Positions 1 to 8,555 of a stretch of DNA of 64,000 nt are shown here, piece by piece (the first letter of the stretch is position 1; each line of letters opens with the position of its first letter). The DNA is from JBEDUK01 sp963781595. GTDB taxonomy: Bacteria; Actinomycetota; UBA4738. A program made the translations under genes and the position numbers. The notes beneath the pieces are model-generated. The model ran no database searches. It was given only the letters and a program-made list of their open reading frames with translations, and had not been told where the DNA came from. The DNA lies in assembly GCA_963781595.1 (NCBI GenBank), contig CAWAGG010000001.1:1-64000 (forward strand), in the 5' to 3' direction.

Positions 1-932
1 TACGTCCGGATCTTCTCCGAGCGCTCGGCGGTCCCCACCTGGGCCTTGCGGGCCGCGGCCTCCTCGCGCTGCCTGCTCGTCCTGGGCGGCTGCAGCAGCC
101 TCGGGCCCGCAGTAGCCGCATGGCCTTCTGCCGGTTCTGCAGCTGCGAGCGCTCCTCCTGGACCTCGACCTTCATGCCGGTCGGGCTTGTGCACGATGCG
201 GACGGCCGAGTCGGTGGTGTTCACGCTCTGGCCCCCGGGACCCGATGAGCGGTAGACGTCGATCTCGAGGTCGTTCGGGTCGATCTCCACGTCGACCTCC
301 TCGGCCTCGGGGAGGACCGCGACCGTCGCGGTCGACGTGTGGATCCGGCCGCTCGACTCGGTGACCGGGATCCGCTGGACCCGGTGCACGCCGGACTCGT
401 GCTTCAGGCGTGGAGTAGGCGCCGTCGCCGCGGATCTCGAGCACCGACGTCCCTGAACCCGCCGAGCTCCGACGCGGCTCGCGGACAGCACGTCGGTCTT
501 CCACCGGTGGCGTTCGGCGTACCGTCGGTACATCTCGAACAGATCCCCGGCGAACAGCGCCGACTCCTGGCCGCCGGCCCCGGCGCGGATCTCCAGCAGG
601 ACGTTCCGGTCGGCGTTCGGATCGGCGGGGACCAGCAGCTCCTCCAGCCGCGTCGCCAGGTCGGTCGCGCGACGGTCCGCTTCGTCGGCCTCGGCCCGGT
701 ACTCATGCGCCGTGGCCGGGTCGGCTTCGTCCTTCGCCAGCGCGCGCCACTCCTCGGCCTGGGCGACGGCGCCGCGGTAGGAGCGGTTCGTCTGGACGAT
801 CTCGTGCAGCTCGGCGTGCTGCTTGCCGAGGTCCCGCAGCCGCGCAGGATCGGAGGTCACCTCGGGGTCGGACAGGTCCCGGGTGAGCTGCTCGTAGCGC
901 GCCTCGATCTCCTCGAGCCGGTCGGTGGCCAT
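1..932 (-). CDS. prfA: Peptide chain release factor 1 (RF1), partial and frameshifted
   Basis: RF1 recognises UAA and UAG stop codons on the ribosome and triggers peptide release. The reading begins with ATG at 932 and runs off the left edge. Read across frames it shows the RF1 core: EIRAGAGGQE, the ESGVHRVQRIPVTESSGRIH block, and the GGQ peptidyl-hydrolysis motif in RSSGPGGQSVNT near 225-265. The frame is broken by about five single-base indels, near 480, 446, 414, 187 and 103; removing them restores the family sequence, including SELGGF, VLEIRGDGAYS and RSQLQNRQKAM. prfA is normally single-copy and essential, and no other housekeeping gene here is damaged, so sequencing or assembly error at a contig end is the likeliest cause. 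Elsewhere this gene usually follows rho-rpmE. Confidence 0.88.
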   Translation of the reverse strand, partial: MATDRLEEIEARYEQLTRDLSDPEVTSDPARLRDLGKQHAELHEIVQTNRSYRGAVAQAEEWRALAKDEADPATAHEYRAEADEADRRATDLATRLEELLVPADPNADRNVLLEIRAGAGGQESALFAGDLFEMYRRYAERHRWKTDVLSASRVGARRVQGRRCSRSAATAPTPRLKHESGVHRVQRIPVTESSGRIHTSTATVAVLPEAEEVDVEIDPNDLEIDVYRSSGPGGQSVNTTDSAVRIVHKPDRHEGRGPGGALAAAEPAEGHAATAGPRLLQPPRTSRQREEAAARKAQVGTAERSEKIRT

Positions 933-976
933 CGCATCGTGATTGTCGCAGGCGACCGGCGCGCGACCCGGCGCCG

Positions 977-2716
977 CTAGAGCTCGAGCGGGACCAGCTC
1001 GAACCGGTTCGTGTCCACCAGCCCTCGGTCGGTGATCCGCAGCTCGGGGATCACCGACAGGGCCAGGAACGACATCGCCATGTAGGGCGCGGGGAGCGCC
1101 GAACCGAGCGCCGCGGACGCCTCGTGCATCGCGCGGACCTGCCGGGCCACGTCCTCGACGGGGAGGTCCGAGAGGAGCCCGCCGATCGGGCACGGCACCT
1201 CGGCGATCACCTCGCCGCCGACCACAGCGACCTGACCACCGCCGATCTCCGTGAGGCGGTTCACGGCGGCCGCCATGTCCGCGTCGTCGATCCCGACCAC
1301 GATCACGTTGTGCGCGTCGTGCGCGTGCGAGGACGCGAGGGCGCCCCGCTGCAGGCCGAACCCTGCGACGAAACCCAGGCCGATGCGGCCGGTCCCCTGA
1401 TGGCGCTCCAGCACCGCGACCTTCGCCAGATCCCTTGAGGGATCGGCGACGGCGCGCCCGTCCCGGACAGTGGGTTCGACCGCGAGCGAGGTTGTCGTTA
1501 GCTGGCTGGGCTCCACCCCGATCACCCGGATCCGGCCGTTCGCCTCCGCGACCAGGTCCTCGGGGCGAACGACCCCCAGGTGGATGCTCCCGCGCATCCA
1601 GTCGGGCGCCTGGACGCGCTCGATCGGCAAGGCCTGACCGTCGGCGGCGACTGCGCGCCCGTGGCTCCAGACGCGGACCGGCCGGAACGAGGTGAGGTCC
1701 GGCACCGCGACGACGTTCGCGAGGTATCCGGGCGCCACGGCGCCGTGTCCCGCGAGGCGGTGGTACCTCGCCGCGTGCAGTGTCCCCATCGTGACGGCCT
1801 GCGGCGGGGGGCAGCCCAGCTCGACGGCCTTCCGGATCACGGCGTTCACGTGGCCCTCCGCGAGCAGCTCGTCTGGCTCCCGGTCGTCGGTACACAGCAT
1901 GCAGTTCTCCGGGCCATGTTCGAGGACCATGGGAAGCAGGGCCTCGAGGTTCCGCGCCGCCGAGCCCTCGCGGATCATGATCCACATACCCAGCCGGCGC
2001 TTCTCGAGGGCTTCGTCGTAGGTGGTGCACTCGTGGTCGCTCGCGACGCCGGCCGCGAGGTACGCGTTCAACGCGTGGCCGGACAGGCCGGGCGCGTGGC
2101 CGTCGATCCCGCCGCCGGCCGCGAGGCCAGCCCGGATCTTCGCCAGGGCGCCCTCGGCGCCGGCCACGACCGATGGGAAGTCCATCATCTCCGCGACGCC
2201 GATCGCCCGCGGCTCCTCGGCGAGGAACCGCGCGATGTCCGCCGCTTCGACCGTCGCGCCGTTCGACTCGAACGGGCTCGCCGGCACGCACGAGGGCACC
2301 ATCACGAAGTGGTCGAGCGGCACGTTGCCCGACGCCGCCAGGAGCGCACGCACGCCGTCGAGGCCGAACACGTTCGCGATCTCGTGCGGGTCGATCACCA
2401 CGGCGGTCGTGCCCCACGGCAGCACCGCGCGGGCGAACTGGTCGACCATGAGCTTGGTCGATTCGAGATGCATGTGCCCGTCGATGAACCCGGGGAGCAG
2501 GATCAGGCCGGACGCGTCGAAAACATCAGGCCCGTCGTACCGTCCGACCCCGGCGATGTGCTCACCGCAGATCGCGACGTCCGCGTCGAGCAGCTCGCCG
2601 GTGAACACCGACAGGACGCGACCGCCCTGGAGGACCAGGTCGGGCGGCTCGTCGCCGCCCGCGACCGCCACACGCCGGGCGAGGTCGTCCTCGTCGGGAA
2701 CCGGGTTCTGGGCCAC
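977..2716 (-). CDS. ade: Adenine deaminase (amidohydrolase type)
   Basis: Converts adenine to hypoxanthine and ammonia in purine salvage or degradation in the cytoplasm. The 579-residue product has the usual length and layout of the Ade amidohydrolase family. Metal-binding HMH in GFIDGHMHLEST is at about residues 77-87, followed by DPHEIANVFG, PSCVPAS, IGVAEMMDFPSV, DGHAPGLSG, SDHECTT, LCTDDREPDEL and the C-terminal Ade domain with SSHAHDAHN and GGQVAVVGG. The start is GTG at 2716, giving a protein beginning MAQNPVP. It is divergent from an adenosine deaminase across only 51 bp and opens the left flank of the purine island. It is unrelated in fold detail to the three ADD-type deaminases nearby. 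Confidence 0.95.
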   Translation of the reverse strand: MAQNPVPDEDDLARRVAVAGGDEPPDLVLQGGRVLSVFTGELLDADVAICGEHIAGVGRYDGPDVFDASGLILLPGFIDGHMHLESTKLMVDQFARAVLPWGTTAVVIDPHEIANVFGLDGVRALLAASGNVPLDHFVMVPSCVPASPFESNGATVEAADIARFLAEEPRAIGVAEMMDFPSVVAGAEGALAKIRAGLAAGGGIDGHAPGLSGHALNAYLAAGVASDHECTTYDEALEKRRLGMWIMIREGSAARNLEALLPMVLEHGPENCMLCTDDREPDELLAEGHVNAVIRKAVELGCPPPQAVTMGTLHAARYHRLAGHGAVAPGYLANVVAVPDLTSFRPVRVWSHGRAVAADGQALPIERVQAPDWMRGSIHLGVVRPEDLVAEANGRIRVIGVEPSQLTTTSLAVEPTVRDGRAVADPSRDLAKVAVLERHQGTGRIGLGFVAGFGLQRGALASSHAHDAHNVIVVGIDDADMAAAVNRLTEIGGGQVAVVGGEVIAEVPCPIGGLLSDLPVEDVARQVRAMHEASAALGSALPAPYMAMSFLALSVIPELRITDRGLVDTNRFELVPLEL

Positions 2717-2767
2717 CGCGGTTGCACTCTAGCAAGGCCGGCCGGCGCCCTATGATTCGGCCCGCCG
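2717..2767. promoter_or_regulatory. Short divergent promoter region ade/add
   Basis: Only 51 bp separate the two divergent start codons. On the plus strand a TATGAT box lies at 2751-2756, 11 bases before the ATG at 2768, which would give a leader of about 5 bases or none. TTGCAC at 2722-2727 is 23 bp upstream of it, too far for a normal -35. On the minus strand TAGAGT lies about 10 bases before the GTG at 2716. Both genes are probably expressed from overlapping promoters with almost no leader. Confidence 0.4.
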
Positions 2768-3790
2768 ATGGAAGCAACCGCGTGGCCGAACGAGGACCTG
2801 ATCCGCAGCATGCCCAAGGCCGAGGTCCACGTGCACCTGGAGGGCTGCCTCGAGGTCGCCGACCTGGCCGCGTTCGCACGCGAGGCCGGCGAACGCCTCC
2901 CGTTCGACCCTGATCACCCGTTCGAGGCGCCGGACCTGGCTTCGTTCCTTCGGCTGCTCGATCTGGCCTGCGGGTTGGTCCGAACCCCGTCGCAGCTCGC
3001 CCGCGCTGCATACCGGTTCGCCGAGCGCGAGGCGGCCGCCGGCGTCGGCTACGCCGACCTGATCGTGAACCCGACCCACTGGCCGGCGTGGGCGGGCAAC
3101 CTGCGCGTGTTCGTCGACGCGATCGACGCGGGCTTGCGCGAGGGCGAGCAGGACGGGTTCCCCCCGGTCGGGCTCTGCGTCAGCCTCCTGCGGGGCCAGA
3201 CCGCGGCGGAGGCAGTCGAACTGGTCGAACGGCTGATCGCGTGGCGGCATCCGAGGGTGGTCGCCCTGTCGATCGACGGCAACGAGGCGGCGGCCGGCCG
3301 CACGGGCCCGCGGTTCGCCGAGGCCTTCGCGCGCGCCGCCGACGCGGGACTGCACCGGACCGTGCACGCGGGCGAGTCGAGTGGACCGGAGGGCGTGCGC
3401 GACGCGATCGACCTCCTGCACGCCGAACGGATCGACCACGGCGTGCGCGCGATCGAGGACCCCGACCTGGTCCGGGAGCTGGCCGAACGAGCGATCCCGC
3501 TCGGCGTCTGTCCAGGTTCGAACGTCGCCCTCGGTTTGTACCCGGACCGCACGTCCCATCCACTGGACGCGCTCCGGTGGGCCGGCGTGCCAGTGTCGGT
3601 CAACACCGACGACCCCGTTCTCCTGCGCACCGACCTGATAGCCGAGTACCTAGGGGCGGCGCGCACGTTCGGATGGGACGTCGAGGCGGCGCGTGCCGTC
3701 GCCAGGACATCGATCGAAGCGAGCTTTTGCCAGGAGAAGCTGCGGACGGAGCTCCTCCGCGATCTGGACGCCTGGCATCCCCCGATGTGA
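2768..3790 (+). CDS. add: Adenosine deaminase (first copy)
   Basis: Hydrolytically deaminates adenosine or deoxyadenosine to inosine. The 340-residue TIM-barrel protein shows the complete ADD signature: MPKAEVHVHLEG with zinc ligands H21 and H23, HAGES with H200 and catalytic E203, RIDHG, and NTDDP near residue 284. Length matches the family. It starts at the ATG 11 bases after a -10-like box and is divergent from ade. The HAGE motif is canonical, so this is the copy most likely to be a true adenosine deaminase. Inosine and hypoxanthine would feed the molybdenum hydroxylases encoded downstream. Confidence 0.93.
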   Translation: MEATAWPNEDLIRSMPKAEVHVHLEGCLEVADLAAFAREAGERLPFDPDHPFEAPDLASFLRLLDLACGLVRTPSQLARAAYRFAEREAAAGVGYADLIVNPTHWPAWAGNLRVFVDAIDAGLREGEQDGFPPVGLCVSLLRGQTAAEAVELVERLIAWRHPRVVALSIDGNEAAAGRTGPRFAEAFARAADAGLHRTVHAGESSGPEGVRDAIDLLHAERIDHGVRAIEDPDLVRELAERAIPLGVCPGSNVALGLYPDRTSHPLDALRWAGVPVSVNTDDPVLLRTDLIAEYLGAARTFGWDVEAARAVARTSIEASFCQEKLRTELLRDLDAWHPPM

Positions 3791-4027
3791 TCTACCTCGG
3801 TCCAACTCGGACGGTCACAGTCGTCGGTGAGAACTAGCAAGTGTCGTGGCGGGCAACCCGCCCCGCTCGTTGCTCCGGATGTGGCCGCCGCATGCGAGCG
3901 GGCGGTCGTTGTCCGAGCGGGCGGTCTAGAAGTAAGTGAACGGGTCCCCCTCGGCGGGGGCGCCAAAGGCCGCGCGCTTCTCGCAGTCCTCGACCAGCAC
4001 GTCAGCGCGGGCTACCATCCACCCGGC

Positions 4028-5095
4028 ATGGACGACTTGGTCACCATCCTGACGACGATCCGCACGCGCATCGCCGAGTATGCGTCCCGGGGCATCGGGG
4101 AGCAGAACACAAAGGCGACCCTGATCGTCCCCGTTCTACGGACCCTCGGCTGGGATCCGGAAGACCTGGAGGAGGTTCGCCTGGAGTACCGGCGGCGGCC
4201 CTCTGACAAGCCCGTGGACTACGCACTCTTCATCAACCGGATCCCACGCTTGTTCATCGAGGCAAAGGCACTCGGCGAGAACTTGGAGGACCAGCGCTGG
4301 GCAAACCAGATCGTCAGCTACGCAACCGTTGCAGGCGTGAAATGGGTGGTCCTAACGAATGGTGATCAGTACCGGATATACAACTCCCATGCGGAAGTGC
4401 CCGTTGAGCAGAAGCTCTTCAGGAAGGTATCGGTGATCGATGCGGATTCTCGCCCTGAGGAGACAATCGGTCTCCTGTCCAAGGAGAGCATCGCGGAGAT
4501 CGAGGAGCTGTGGCGCGAAGACTTCATCGACCGCCGGGTTCGGGACGCGATCACCGGCTTGTTCTCTCCAGATCCAGATGCTTCGCTTGTTCGGCTCGTT
4601 CGGCGCCGGGTCCCGGATCTCTCGCCCTCACAAGCCAAGGCCGCACTCGGACGGCTCAAGTTCCGGCTCGATGCGGGAGAGTCAATCGCGCCGACAGGCG
4701 ACGGCGTGGAGGCACCCAGACCCAAGCAGGGAAGAGAGGGCCGCGTCACCAAGAAGGAGCCCCATGGCGAGGGTACGCCATGGAGTGCGGTCACCATGAA
4801 AGACGTACTGGCCGCTGGGCTGGTGACGCCGCCGCTCGACTTGGAGCGCCCGTACAAGGGCGCCGTCCTCAAGGCTCAGCTTGAGGCAGACGGCCGAATC
4901 ACGTTCAACGGGCAGGCATACGATTCGCTTTCCACAGCGGCGGGAATGGCACGCCGAAGCATCGTCGGCGCAAAGCCAGGACGCAAGTATCCGCAGACCA
5001 ACGGATGGACGTTCTGGCGATTCCGCGACGCTGGCGGCCAATGGGAACAGCTCGATGAGCTACGGCAGAGGTTGTTCCGGAACCCGAAGCGCTGA
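4028..5095 (+). CDS. HSDR_N-type nuclease-like domain fused to a RAMA domain
   Basis: A 355-residue protein. Residues 1-190 resemble the N-terminal domain of type I restriction R subunits and related orphan proteins. They carry a PD-(D/E)xK-like set: D64 in VDYAL, then E78 and K80 in IEAK. Residues about 270-350 match the RAMA domain (restriction enzyme and adenine methylase associated): AGLVTPP, a GAVLKA strand, DGRITFNGQAYDS, AA, and NGWTFWRF. A basic linker joins the two. The start is ATG at 4028; upstream in-frame starts give an unrelated N-terminus. No helicase, methylase or specificity gene adjoins it, so it is an orphan. It separates two adenosine deaminases and has a lower GC content than its neighbours by eye. 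Binding or cleavage of modified DNA is plausible but unproven. Confidence 0.75.
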   Translation: MDDLVTILTTIRTRIAEYASRGIGEQNTKATLIVPVLRTLGWDPEDLEEVRLEYRRRPSDKPVDYALFINRIPRLFIEAKALGENLEDQRWANQIVSYATVAGVKWVVLTNGDQYRIYNSHAEVPVEQKLFRKVSVIDADSRPEETIGLLSKESIAEIEELWREDFIDRRVRDAITGLFSPDPDASLVRLVRRRVPDLSPSQAKAALGRLKFRLDAGESIAPTGDGVEAPRPKQGREGRVTKKEPHGEGTPWSAVTMKDVLAAGLVTPPLDLERPYKGAVLKAQLEADGRITFNGQAYDSLSTAAGMARRSIVGAKPGRKYPQTNGWTFWRFRDAGGQWEQLDELRQRLFRNPKR

Positions 5096-5415
5096 TTTGA
5101 TCCTCCGGGTTAGGGGGGTTCTGGACGCAAGGGTGCCGAACGGAGCCCGCGGGGCGCGCCTCTCAGGCCTTCAGGTATGCCCACGCTCGCTCATGGCGCG
5201 ACGCTGTTCCACCGCTGAGACGGGCGGGTGTCGACTCGCCGAGCCCGTCCCCTTGACGGCTCCCTTCGCCCCGGCGGATGATCGGCCTCCGCGCGGCTGG
5301 GCGTTCGAACCTCCTATGGATCGTACGAGGATGGGACGCTCCCGCTCCCGGGAGCTTTCGCGAGGACTCTCGCGGGCAAAGAGGGTTCCAATGTCGGACG
5401 AGAGGGGGACCTGCG
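5096..5415 (+). other. Non-coding gap with two adjacent inverted repeats before the second adenosine deaminase
   Basis: This 320-bp gap has no convincing gene. Just upstream of the next ATG it holds a perfect 12-bp palindrome, GCTCCCGGGAGC (5344-5355), followed at once by a hairpin with 6-bp arms CGCGAG/CTCGCG and a GACT loop (5359-5374). A purine-rich AGAGGGGG Shine-Dalgarno sequence (5401-5408) follows. The pair of hairpins in the probable leader could be an operator or attenuator of the deaminase. I do not recognise a known riboswitch. Confidence 0.4.
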
Positions 5416-6441
5416 ATGGACTACGCCGAGTTCCTGCGGAAGGTTCCGAAGGTCGAGCTGCACTGCCACCTGGAGGGCACGGTCCGGCAGGCGACGTTCG
5501 CCGATCAGGCGAAGAAGCACGGGATCGAGCTCCCCACCGACGACGTCGACAAGCTCTACGACTACGACACGATCTACGAGTTCCTGAAGATCTTCGCGAT
5601 GGTCTCCTCGACGCTGATCGACCGCGAGGACTTCGCGCGCGTGTCCTACGAGACGCTCGAGGACGGCGTGAACCTCGGGAACCTGAAGTACCGGGAGATG
5701 TTCTTCAACCCGACCCTGCACACGCGCCGGGGCGTCCCGTACGCGACCGTGGTCGACGGCCTGGTCGACGGCATCCGCGCCGCCGAGGCCGACCTGGGCG
5801 TCCGATGCCGGTTGATCGCCGACGTGTACCGCCAGGACTCGCTGGACATGGCCCTGCAGATGATCGACGAGGTCCTGGCCCACCGGCCCGACGAGCTGAT
5901 CGGCCTCGGCATGGACGGCGCCGAGGCTCCGGACCCGCCGGAGAAGTTCGCGGAGGTCTACGCTCGGGCCGGGGACGGAGGCCTGCGCCGAACGAGCCAT
6001 GCCAGCGAGGACGCGCCGCCGCAGAACATCACGACCTGCCTGGACGTCCTCGGCTGCGAGCGGATCGACCACGGGTACCACATCCTGGAGGACACGGTTG
6101 TGATGGACCGATGCCGTGACCAGGGGATCTACTTCACGTGCTGCCCGACGTCGACCGCGGTCGTCTACGGCTGGCCCGACCTCACGCAGCACCCGATCAA
6201 GGACATGGTCGCCGGCGATCTCCGGGTGATGCTCAACTCCGACGACCCGACGATGTTCCACACGGACATCGGCAAGGAGTACGTCGACCTCTGCACGGCG
6301 CTCGACTACGGACCCGACCAGGTGCGCGAGTTCTGTCTGAACGGCGTCGACGCGGCCTGGCTGTCGGACGACGAGCGCGCGACGATGCGGCGGGAGTTCG
6401 ACGAGGAGATCACGACGCTCGAGGCGCAGCTCGAACGCTGA
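5416..6441 (+). CDS. Adenosine/adenine deaminase family protein (second copy)
   Basis: A 341-residue ADD-fold amidohydrolase. VPKVELHCHLEG supplies zinc ligands H16 and H18. The catalytic motif is HASE (H195, E198) instead of HAGE, followed by RIDHG and NSDDP. The Glu proton donor is kept, so it should be active. FFNPTLHT near residue 97 recalls the FFDPxxHT stretch of adenine deaminases of this family, so the substrate may be adenine, adenosine or a modified adenine. The start is ATG at 5416 with SD AGAGGGGG; longer readings add a non-homologous leader. It ends 33 bp before the converging transporter operon. Confidence 0.85.
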   Translation: MDYAEFLRKVPKVELHCHLEGTVRQATFADQAKKHGIELPTDDVDKLYDYDTIYEFLKIFAMVSSTLIDREDFARVSYETLEDGVNLGNLKYREMFFNPTLHTRRGVPYATVVDGLVDGIRAAEADLGVRCRLIADVYRQDSLDMALQMIDEVLAHRPDELIGLGMDGAEAPDPPEKFAEVYARAGDGGLRRTSHASEDAPPQNITTCLDVLGCERIDHGYHILEDTVVMDRCRDQGIYFTCCPTSTAVVYGWPDLTQHPIKDMVAGDLRVMLNSDDPTMFHTDIGKEYVDLCTALDYGPDQVREFCLNGVDAAWLSDDERATMRREFDEEITTLEAQLER

Positions 6442-6474
6442 CCCGCGGTGCGGCGCCCGATCGACGGGCGACGG

Positions 6475-7416
6475 TCACTCCCGGCGGAACACGGTCCCCA
6501 GGGCGGACGGCGGGTCGCCGGCCAGCACGCGGCGGAGCCACTGGTGCCGATCCGCGGCCCGCCGGAACGCCGCCAGGTAGATGAGCACCAAGACCAGGAT
6601 CATCACGACGAACGGCAGCAGCGGCAGCACCTGAGAGAAGCTCGGCAGGTGCGGCTGCAGCTTCAGCGCGAGGATCGACAGCGCCCCGAAGAGATACGCG
6701 CCAACGGCTGCCCGAGCAGGGTTCCACCCGCCGAAGATCACGATGGCCAGCGCGATCCAGCCGAAGTTCGACGTGAGCCCCGCGCGCCACCCGAGGATCA
6801 CGTCCAACGAGAACGCGGCGCCGCCGGCCCCGGCGAGCGCGCCGCCGAGGATCGTGTAGAAGTACCGCTGCCGGTTCACCTGGATCCCTCGCGCGAAGGC
6901 CGCCTCCGGGCGTTCGCCGACGCCCTGCATCTGCAGACCGCGCCGGGTTCGGAACATGAACACGGTCGCGAGGATCGCCACCACGTAGCTCCCGTAGACC
7001 ATCAGGTCCTGGCTGAAGAACACCGGGCCGAGCAGCGGGATGCGCGACAGGCCGGCGATCGCGAGGTGAGGGACGGCCTCACCCTCCCGGCCGACGAACC
7101 GATCACCGATGAACGAGCTGAGGGCCACCCCCAGCAGTGTCAGGACGAACCCGACCGCGATCTGGTTCAGGCCCAGCTGGATGCTGCTTGCCGCGACGAT
7201 CGCCGCCATGATCGCGCCGACGGCCATCGCCGCGAGGAACCCGACGACCACGTTGCCCGAGAGCAGCGCCGCGACGAACCCGGTCATCGCCGAGAGCATC
7301 ACCGTGCCCTCCATCGACAGGTTCACGACACCCGCCTTCTCCCCGATCGTCTCGCCGACGGCGGCGTAGACCAGCGGGCTGGCCGAGAACACGATCGACG
7401 CGAGCGTCGCTTCCAT
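6475..7416 (-). CDS. BMP-family nucleoside ABC transporter, permease 2
   Basis: A polytopic 313-residue inner-membrane permease with about eight to ten hydrophobic segments. It is of the BPD_transp_2 type (as in ribose/BMP transporters), corresponding to NupQ/YufQ of the Bacillus nucleoside importer. Motifs include ASPLVYAAVGETIGEKAG and VNLSMEGTVML near the N-terminus and GVGERPEAAFARGI in the cytoplasmic loop that contacts the ATPase. It starts at ATG 7416, two bases after the stop of the first permease. It is the last gene of the long minus-strand operon. It should import nucleosides that feed the deaminases and hydroxylases of the island. Confidence 0.9.
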   Translation of the reverse strand: MEATLASIVFSASPLVYAAVGETIGEKAGVVNLSMEGTVMLSAMTGFVAALLSGNVVVGFLAAMAVGAIMAAIVAASSIQLGLNQIAVGFVLTLLGVALSSFIGDRFVGREGEAVPHLAIAGLSRIPLLGPVFFSQDLMVYGSYVVAILATVFMFRTRRGLQMQGVGERPEAAFARGIQVNRQRYFYTILGGALAGAGGAAFSLDVILGWRAGLTSNFGWIALAIVIFGGWNPARAAVGAYLFGALSILALKLQPHLPSFSQVLPLLPFVVMILVLVLIYLAAFRRAADRHQWLRRVLAGDPPSALGTVFRRE

Positions 7417-7418
7417 CG

Positions 7419-8555
7419 CTACTCCCCCACCCGTTCGACCGGCGCGGCGGGCGCGGTCGCCGCCAGTTCCGCGGCCACGCCCCCGGGACCGCCGGCCTCT
7501 CGCGTCGCCCGAGCGCGCCTCGCCGCCCGCTGCAGCTGCCACCCTCCGGCCAGGATGACGAACAGGACGACCACCGCCTGTAGGACGCCACCCAGCGCGG
7601 AGTTCAGGTTCAGGAACAGCGTGAGCTGGATGCTGCCGACCGCGACGATCGCGAAGAACAGCGCGATCGGCGGGACCCGGAGCGCCTTGAACGCCGCCAG
7701 CAGCGCGACCAGGATCGCGAGGAACCCGTAGCCGCCGGACACGGAGGGCACGAGCTTGTGCCAGACCCCGGCGACCTGGATCGTGCCGGCCACGCCGGCG
7801 AGCGCGCCGCACACCGCGAACGCGCCCAGGAGGTACCGGTCGGTCGGGATGCCCATCAGGAACGCGCTGCGAGGGTTCCGACCCACGGCCTTCAGCCGCA
7901 GGCCGAACCTGGTCCCGCGCATCAGCACGTAGATGAGCACGACGGCCATGACGGCCATGACCAGCGCGATCGGCGAGAGTCGGGTCTCGCCCCACACGGG
8001 GAGGCTGGCCTCGGGCCGGAACAGATCCGTGCCGCTCGTGGACGCGATGCCGTGGCGCTTCCACGGGCCGATGATCAGGTAGACGGCGAGACCGCTCGCG
8101 ACGAAGTCGAGCCCCAGCCCGCCGAAGATCTCGTTCACGTGTCCCTTCGTCCGCAGCACGCCCGCCAGGAGCGCCCAGAGCATGCCGCCGACGGCGCCAG
8201 CGAGGAACATCAACGAGAGGAGCACGATGGGGCCGCCGGGGAGGGTTCGGGCCAACCACGTCGCCGCGATCGCGCCCATGACGATCTGTCCCTCGACCCC
8301 GATGTTCCACAGTCCCGCGGAGAAGGTCACCACGAGACCGACCCCCGCGAGCGTCAGGGGAACCCAGGCCATCAGCGTGTCGCCGATCCTGTCGGTGTCG
8401 CCCATCGAACCGTCCCAGATCAGGCGGAGGGCCTGGAACGGTGGCGCCCCCACGACCAGCAGGAGCCCGACGACCACGGCGAGCGCGAGGATGACTGGGA
8501 CGAAGCCGGTGGACGTACCCGTCACCGCACGCCGGGCCCTGGCAGGTACGTTCAT
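7419..8555 (-). CDS. BMP-family nucleoside ABC transporter, permease 1
   Basis: A 378-residue membrane protein with many transmembrane helices, the partner of the following permease (NupP/YufP type). It contains LWNIGVEGQIVMGA, the family's conserved EGQ segment, and the coupling loop KAVGRNPRSAFLMGI. Its ATG at 8555 overlaps the stop of the ATPase gene by 4 bases (ATGA), so translation is probably coupled. The upstream in-frame extension to 8747 lies inside the ATPase gene and is not homologous, so I reject that start. Confidence 0.91.
   Translation of the reverse strand: MNVPARARRAVTGTSTGFVPVILALAVVVGLLLVVGAPPFQALRLIWDGSMGDTDRIGDTLMAWVPLTLAGVGLVVTFSAGLWNIGVEGQIVMGAIAATWLARTLPGGPIVLLSLMFLAGAVGGMLWALLAGVLRTKGHVNEIFGGLGLDFVASGLAVYLIIGPWKRHGIASTSGTDLFRPEASLPVWGETRLSPIALVMAVMAVVLIYVLMRGTRFGLRLKAVGRNPRSAFLMGIPTDRYLLGAFAVCGALAGVAGTIQVAGVWHKLVPSVSGGYGFLAILVALLAAFKALRVPPIALFFAIVAVGSIQLTLFLNLNSALGGVLQAVVVLFVILAGGWQLQRAARRARATREAGGPGGVAAELAATAPAAPVERVGE

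Noticed and set aside
2722..2756. TTGCAC and TATGAT as a -35/-10 pair before add
   Set aside because: The spacing is 23 bp, too long for a sigma70-type promoter. Only the -10 box is kept as a weak call.
3926..4018. A 30-codon minus-strand frame in the 237-bp gap between the first adenosine deaminase and the HSDR_N-RAMA gene
   Set aside because: It starts with ATG 10 bp from the divergent gene and ends DPFTYF, but has only a weak SD and no recognisable relative. I see nothing else in this gap apart from short GC-rich repeats.
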